A stretch of DNA of 9,145 nt from positions 1 to 9,145 of the forward strand of contig CAADWP010000057.1 of the NCBI GenBank assembly GCA_900752785.1, in the 5' to 3' direction. Below are positions 6,067-9,145 of the stretch, piece after piece. The stretch is from an uncultured Ruminococcus sp. Lineage in GTDB: Bacteria; Bacillota; Clostridia; Oscillospirales; Ruminococcaceae. A program made the translations under genes and the position numbers. The notes under the pieces were generated by a model. It worked only from the letters and a program-made list of their open reading frames with translations, did not search any database and was not told the DNA's origin. Positions within the stretch are counted from its first letter, which is position 1. Each line of letters opens with the position of its first letter.

Positions 6067-7005
6067 TTACATCAGCGAGGGGAGATTCTGAATGATAGCG
6101 GCTGCGTCGAGTTCTTCGATAATCGGGTCGAAGTCGAAGTGGATAACGTAGAAGCGCTTATCCTGCATAATCGCCTCTTTGCCCTCAACGGTCTTTCTGA
6201 TCTTAACATCGTAGGTGTTCACGACGATAAGGTTTTTCGGGTCGGTGAGGATAATTGTATCGTCGTCGAGAGACGGTACTTCGACGGTGGGTATCTTTGC
6301 AGGAGCAGTGTAAATGCTGTCGGGAACAGCTCCGCCCTGATTGATAACTTTCTTGAGGAGGTACAGCTCCCACTCCTGCGCTCTTCTGGGCGACATAAGC
6401 CAACGGAGGTTTCCGTTATTATACTTGTTCGGGAGTTTCTGCATTGTCTTGTAGAAAATGTCAAGGCTCATATCGCTGTCGCTTGTTGCGTCGTAGATGT
6501 GTGAGCCGTTAAGGAGCTGCTTTCTCCAACCGTCGTTGATATAGAGGAAGTCGTGATCGGGGTCAGACGCAGCTACTGAGGTGTCGCCGTTGATATAAAG
6601 GTCCTCTGTATCTACGCCCATCTGTTTTGTCATAAGGTTTGTGATGATCGATTCGAGATTCTGTCCCTCGATGTTTTCTCTGAGGGTTTCCTCCGTGATC
6701 TCCCAGGGGAGGCGTACTGCTGTTGTAGCGTAGTTGATAGCGCCTGTCTTTACACCTGCTCTGTAACCGTCGTCCATACCCTCTGTCTTTTTGCGGAGCA
6801 GTCTCTTTGCGATACCGATCTTGTCGATTTCGCCTGTCTTTGCTACACGCATTTCGTGACGGATAAGGCTGCCGAGGTTTGTAGCCTCGAAAGTCTGCTG
6901 TATAAACTTTCTCGCCTGCTCCGGGTTGAGCAGACCGTTAGTCAGGGAAGAGGTCTGAATAGCCGCCGCCTTGACAATCTGGTTGTTTGTCATGATCTTG
7001 CCCAT
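6067..7005 (-). CDS. xkdG: Major capsid protein, XkdG/YqbE-like, HK97 fold
   Basis: A 312-residue protein starting at ATG 7005-7003 behind AAAGGAGGAC. Features in order: an N-terminal arm (LLNPEQARKFIQQTFEATN, residues about 25-45), a basic E-loop-like stretch (IGIAKRLLRKKTEGMDDGYR), the VRLPWEITEETLRENIEG segment that opens the P-domain and spine helix, then TEDLYINGD, and a C-terminal A-domain with RWLMSPRRAQEWELYL and FYVIHFDFDPIIEELDAA. The (Ile/Leu)-x-x-Glu-x-Leu-x-Glu and Glu-Asp-Leu-x-x-x-Gly-Asp patterns are standard for HK97-fold capsids. There is no long delta domain of its own at the N-terminus. Scaffold function probably comes from the tail of the upstream protease gene, 14 bases away. 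Length closely matches XkdG. Confidence 0.9.
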   Translation of the reverse strand: MGKIMTNNQIVKAAAIQTSSLTNGLLNPEQARKFIQQTFEATNLGSLIRHEMRVAKTGEIDKIGIAKRLLRKKTEGMDDGYRAGVKTGAINYATTAVRLPWEITEETLRENIEGQNLESIITNLMTKQMGVDTEDLYINGDTSVAASDPDHDFLYINDGWRKQLLNGSHIYDATSDSDMSLDIFYKTMQKLPNKYNNGNLRWLMSPRRAQEWELYLLKKVINQGGAVPDSIYTAPAKIPTVEVPSLDDDTIILTDPKNLIVVNTYDVKIRKTVEGKEAIMQDKRFYVIHFDFDPIIEELDAAAIIQNLPSLM

Positions 7006-7019
7006 TGTAGGTCCTCCTT

Positions 7020-7502
7020 TTAGAGTATTCCATGCAGATAGTGGGTCTCTTCCTGCTTTGTTACCGGCTCACTGCCGTTAAGGTTTGTGGGGAGACCTGT
7101 CTGCTTCTTGATAGGCTCTACTGCCTTTTCAACTGCCTCGGAAATCATCTTCTGAACATCGTCCATGCTGACGCTTTCCTGCTTTGCGGCAAGAGCCTTT
7201 GTTACACCCTCGTTAATCATTTCTGTGATCTTCTCGGGAGTAAGTGTTTCGTCAGCCTTTGCAACAGGCTCGGTAGGCTCTGTTGATGTGGCTGTTGCTC
7301 CGCTGAGGGCTTTTTCAATACCCTCTGCTATGAGCTTCTCTGCTTCTGCTTTAGTCACTTCTTCCTCCTTTTTATCGGGGTCATTTTTCGGCTGATTCTT
7401 GGTATCGTCGTCCTCATCTTCCTCCGGGTCGTCAAATTCCTTGAGGAATGCTCCGAGGCTGTCGTAAATACCGCAGAGTGTAGCCTTATTCTTTCCCGAC
7501 AT
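7020..7502 (-). other. Possible nested scaffold ORF from internal ATG of protease gene
   Basis: Met282 of the XkdF-like protein (ATG 7502-7500) is preceded by GCAGGAAAGAAA, an AGGA core with 6 bases of spacing. Starting here would give a separate 160-residue protein, beginning MSGKNKATLCGIYDS, made only of the acidic linker and repeated helices. This is the arrangement of lambda C/Nu3, where the scaffold is an in-frame internal product of the protease gene. The internal ribosome site is moderate compared with AGGAGG at the main starts of the window, so this is a candidate only. Confidence 0.35.
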
Positions 7503-8345
7503 TTTCTTTCCTGCCTTTTCAACATTGTTGATGTCAAAAGGTGAAATTGACTTTGCAATGTATTTTTCGGTAGTAAGAATGTCGGTTATTATGCTGCTGA
7601 AATCCGAAAGGGCCTCACGGATTTTGCTGTCGTCGGTCTGGTAAACAGCGGTTTCTGTTCGCCAATCGTAAGTGTAGAGGTATTCCTCCAACGTCCAAAA
7701 GGCGTTCCAGAACATCGAGGCTTTCGTCTTTTCGTTGAAAGTCTCTACTATATCGCCCTTGACAACGGTCTTGAAGCCTAACGCCTTAGCAATCTTGCTC
7801 AGGAGACTTTCGTTGCTTTCCGCCTTTGTGAGGCTGTCAAGGTCAACATCTTCCTCACTGTACTTTCCCTGTCCGCCCATGCTGAATCCCGTGATCTCGT
7901 TTTTCTCGATCTTATCCCATATATCGTCGTCGGTAATCTCCGCTGTGATAAGCCAAGTTCCTTTTTTGATCTCCTCATCGTCAATCTTGAAATCTGCCTT
8001 TGCTACCCAGTTCTCAACTACCGTTACGCCCTCCTGAGACTTGAAGCTGTGCTGTACATCTACGTCGTCGCCGTTCTTTGCAAACCAATACGCAGCCTTA
8101 GTTATTTCCGCCTCTGACATAAAGTCGCCGTGAGCGTCCTCTACAAGCGGCTCATATACTATTCCTGTAACATAGTGGTTTTCGCTGTCTTTCTTAACGA
8201 TACGCCCTATTGTCGTCCAGTTTGCCTCTCCGCCCTCAGCTTTGGTTATGAGAAATTGCCTCTTGTTCGCAGCCTTGTCTACCAACGACACAAAGGATAT
8301 TTTTGCGTCGGTGATCTCTCTGGCTTTGTTTATCCTGCTCTTCAC
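7020..8345 (-). CDS. xkdF: Prohead protease (XkdF-like, peptidase S78_2) fused to scaffold-like tail
   Basis: A 441-residue protein with a GTG start at 8345-8343, fixed by AGGAGGTGA 6 bases upstream. Residues 1-160 are the protease domain: ISFVSLVDKAANKRQFLI near 17-34, DVDVQHS with His99, and ITGFSMGG with Ser155. These residues fit the His/Ser pair of XkdF-type S78 proteases, which cleave scaffold and capsid N-termini during maturation. Residues about 185-300 are helical with an unusual aromatic patch (MFWNAFWTLEEYLYTYDW). Residues 303-330 are a very acidic linker. Residues 331-412 hold three similar short helices ending in EKAL, TKAL and EKAV. The extreme C-terminus (GLPTNLNGSEPVTK) resembles maturation-site-containing tails. 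A fused protease-scaffold upstream of the capsid gene is a known arrangement; the scaffold role is inference. Confidence 0.88.
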   Translation of the reverse strand: MKSRINKAREITDAKISFVSLVDKAANKRQFLITKAEGGEANWTTIGRIVKKDSENHYVTGIVYEPLVEDAHGDFMSEAEITKAAYWFAKNGDDVDVQHSFKSQEGVTVVENWVAKADFKIDDEEIKKGTWLITAEITDDDIWDKIEKNEITGFSMGGQGKYSEEDVDLDSLTKAESNESLLSKIAKALGFKTVVKGDIVETFNEKTKASMFWNAFWTLEEYLYTYDWRTETAVYQTDDSKIREALSDFSSIITDILTTEKYIAKSISPFDINNVEKAGKKMSGKNKATLCGIYDSLGAFLKEFDDPEEDEDDDTKNQPKNDPDKKEEEVTKAEAEKLIAEGIEKALSGATATSTEPTEPVAKADETLTPEKITEMINEGVTKALAAKQESVSMDDVQKMISEAVEKAVEPIKKQTGLPTNLNGSEPVTKQEETHYLHGIL

Positions 8346-8527
8346 TGCTTCTCACCTCCTCTCAAGGGGATATTTTTTATAAAAGCGGATATAAAATCCG
8401 TTTTTAGCTTGTAACGTCTCGAAATTGAGGGCTGCCACCACGAATTTGGAGCTTTTATGCTTTAGCCTTATAACTTGCCCTAAAAAATCAGAACGGATTT
8501 AAGAGCCGATTTCGACGCTCTCAGAGG
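8346..8527 (-). other. 182-base gap with several inverted repeats, no supported gene
   Basis: Between the minor head stop (8530-8528) and the protease GTG start there is no frame with an ATG start and ribosome site. Two frames are open for about 40-45 codons but lack starts; one ends in the TGA overlapping the GTG at 8345. The sequence is AT-rich. Plus-strand arms CGGAT at 8386-8390 and ATCCG at 8396-8400 form a short hairpin with A/T flanks. AAATCCGTT at 8394-8402 also matches AACGGATTT at 8492-8500 as a 9-bp inverted pair, so the two pairings exclude each other. The SD of the next gene (AGGAGGTGA) closes the gap. Confidence 0.6.
8386..8400 (-). terminator. Weak terminator-like or attenuator hairpin before protease gene
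   Basis: CGGAT and ATCCG pair around a 5-base loop, with A runs on one side and T runs on the other on both strands. On the transcribed (minus) strand the stem is followed by CTTTTATAAAAAAT, so a weak intrinsic terminator is possible but only 5 G/C-containing pairs support it. Full termination would silence the capsid operon, so a partial or conditional signal is more likely if it acts at all. Confidence 0.25.
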
Positions 8528-9073
8528 CTACTCTTCGTCGTCTATTCCTGCCTTTGCTCTGTTCTGAGCGTCGAGTTTCTTTTCCCATTCGTCGTCCATA
8601 GCGTCGATAGCCTCCTGCTGTAGTCTCTGCCGCTCCTCAAGAGGGAGGGCGAGTATCTTTTCATCGACTATATCCTGTGATATACAATGACAGTTGACCG
8701 CCTCTCCGGGTGGGAGTATCGGGTCAACAGGGAACATGGGGTGATATTCTTCTCCGTCAGCTCCTATAAGCGTGTACGGCTGATCTATCGGCACTCTCTG
8801 TCCGTCCATATCCACATGGTTTTCTCTCGGCTCGTTCTTATGGTCGCCGGTGTGTTTCCACATCTTCTCTTTAATGCAAGGATTCTGCATAGCCGCTTCC
8901 TGCTTTGCTACGTTGTGCGCTCTCAGCACCTCCGTTAGTGCGGCTCTTCTTGCTCTCCAATATTCGTCTCTTATGCCGCTATCCATAATGCCAAGTGTAA
9001 CGCTTGCTATATCTCCGCCTGCCGCAAATCCGTTCTTGATGATTGTCTCTATCTCTTTGTGGGAGACCTGCAA
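8528..9073 (-). CDS. Minor head protein, SPP1 gp7/Mu F-like, 5'-truncated
   Basis: The longest stretch gives 181 residues from a TTG at 9073-9071. Residues 40-57 (RARRAALTEVLRAHNVAK) carry the Arg-x-x-x-Thr-Glu-Val segment. Residues 71-90 (MWKHTGDHKNEPRENHVDMD) carry the Trp-Lys and Glu-x-His core with His86. Residues 119-130 (ILPPGEAVNCHC) end in the Cys-His-Cys. Together these are the C-terminal half of Mu F/SPP1 gp7-type head morphogenesis proteins, which bind the portal inside the procapsid. Usual members are much longer, with a large helical N-terminal part. Upstream in this frame there are 13 more sense codons, then TGA at 9115-9113, and no ribosome site precedes the TTG. The gene is therefore either broken, frameshifted or interrupted; the TTG may not be a true start. 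The C-terminal tail is acidic and helical. Confidence 0.75.
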   Translation of the reverse strand: MQVSHKEIETIIKNGFAAGGDIASVTLGIMDSGIRDEYWRARRAALTEVLRAHNVAKQEAAMQNPCIKEKMWKHTGDHKNEPRENHVDMDGQRVPIDQPYTLIGADGEEYHPMFPVDPILPPGEAVNCHCISQDIVDEKILALPLEERQRLQQEAIDAMDDEWEKKLDAQNRAKAGIDDEE

Positions 9074-9145
9074 ATAAAAGTCAAGAGGTAGAATGAAGTT
9101 TTCACAAAGCTTTCACAAACGAGCAAAGCAAATGAAAAAGGGCAC
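9074..9145. other. Right-edge flank, not recognisably phage coding
   Basis: These 72 bases should hold more of the minor head gene if it were intact, but the gene frame meets TGA at 9115-9113 and no phage-like protein is evident. An imperfect 11-base tandem repeat (TTTCACAAAGC then TTTCACAAACG on the plus strand, 9100-9121) is present. On the minus strand TTGACTTTTATTTGCAG lies at the junction with the coding part. It could be the end of an inserted element or intron, but too little is present to identify it. Confidence 0.4.

Noticed and set aside
8346..8461. Small protein from the start-less frame ending at the TGA that overlaps the protease GTG
   Set aside because: It has no ATG, GTG or TTG start with a ribosome site, and a stop lies just upstream; kept only as part of the unexplained gap.
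9067..9085. TTGACT as a -35 promoter element for the head operon
   Set aside because: No -10 box at suitable spacing follows it; the downstream bases are coding for the minor head protein.
1..9145. A defence, toxin-antitoxin or other novel cargo system
   Set aside because: Every confident gene fits a phage head, connector or tail role in PBSX order; no cargo genes lie between them.

Overview
The window is the head-to-tail structural module of a contractile-tailed prophage or phage from a Firmicute. All recognisable genes lie on the minus strand, so transcription runs from the right edge to the left edge. Gene order and protein families match the Bacillus subtilis PBSX (xkd) and skin-element (yqb) late operons. 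Codon choice, strong AGGAGG ribosome sites and medium GC suggest a gut clostridium of the Ruminococcus/Oscillospiraceae type; this host guess is inference from sequence style only.

Head end (right, 9145 to about 5223): the C-terminal part of an SPP1 gp7/Mu F-type minor head protein without its normal 5' end; a 182-base non-genic gap with competing inverted repeats; an XkdF-type prohead protease fused to an acidic, helical scaffold-like tail; an XkdG-type major capsid protein; a YqbF-like protein with a helix-extended-helix domain; and a small beta-rich protein that may be a capsid decoration.

Connector region (5210 to 3484): a YqbG-like adaptor, an XkdH-like head-closure protein, an XkdI/HK97 gp10-like protein and an XkdJ-like tail terminator. 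These genes overlap or nearly touch (ATGA and TAATG junctions), as expected of a translationally coupled operon.

Tail end (3461 to 1): a small YqzN/YkzM-like protein, the tail sheath (XkdK), the tail tube (XkdM), an XkdN-type tail assembly chaperone and the first 229 codons of the tape measure protein. Between chaperone and tape measure, the last sense codons of xkdN form a canonical A AAA AAC slippery heptamer. A 55-codon -1 frame without any usable start follows it. This is a clear programmed frameshift giving a G/GT-type chaperone pair.

No tRNA, CRISPR array, integrase, attachment site or convincing promoter is visible, and nothing that looks like a defence or other accessory cargo system. 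The most interesting items are the frameshift cassette, a possible nested scaffold start inside the protease gene, a 10-bp perfect stem after the tail tube gene, the structured gap at 8346-8527, and the abrupt 5' truncation of the minor head gene near the right edge.
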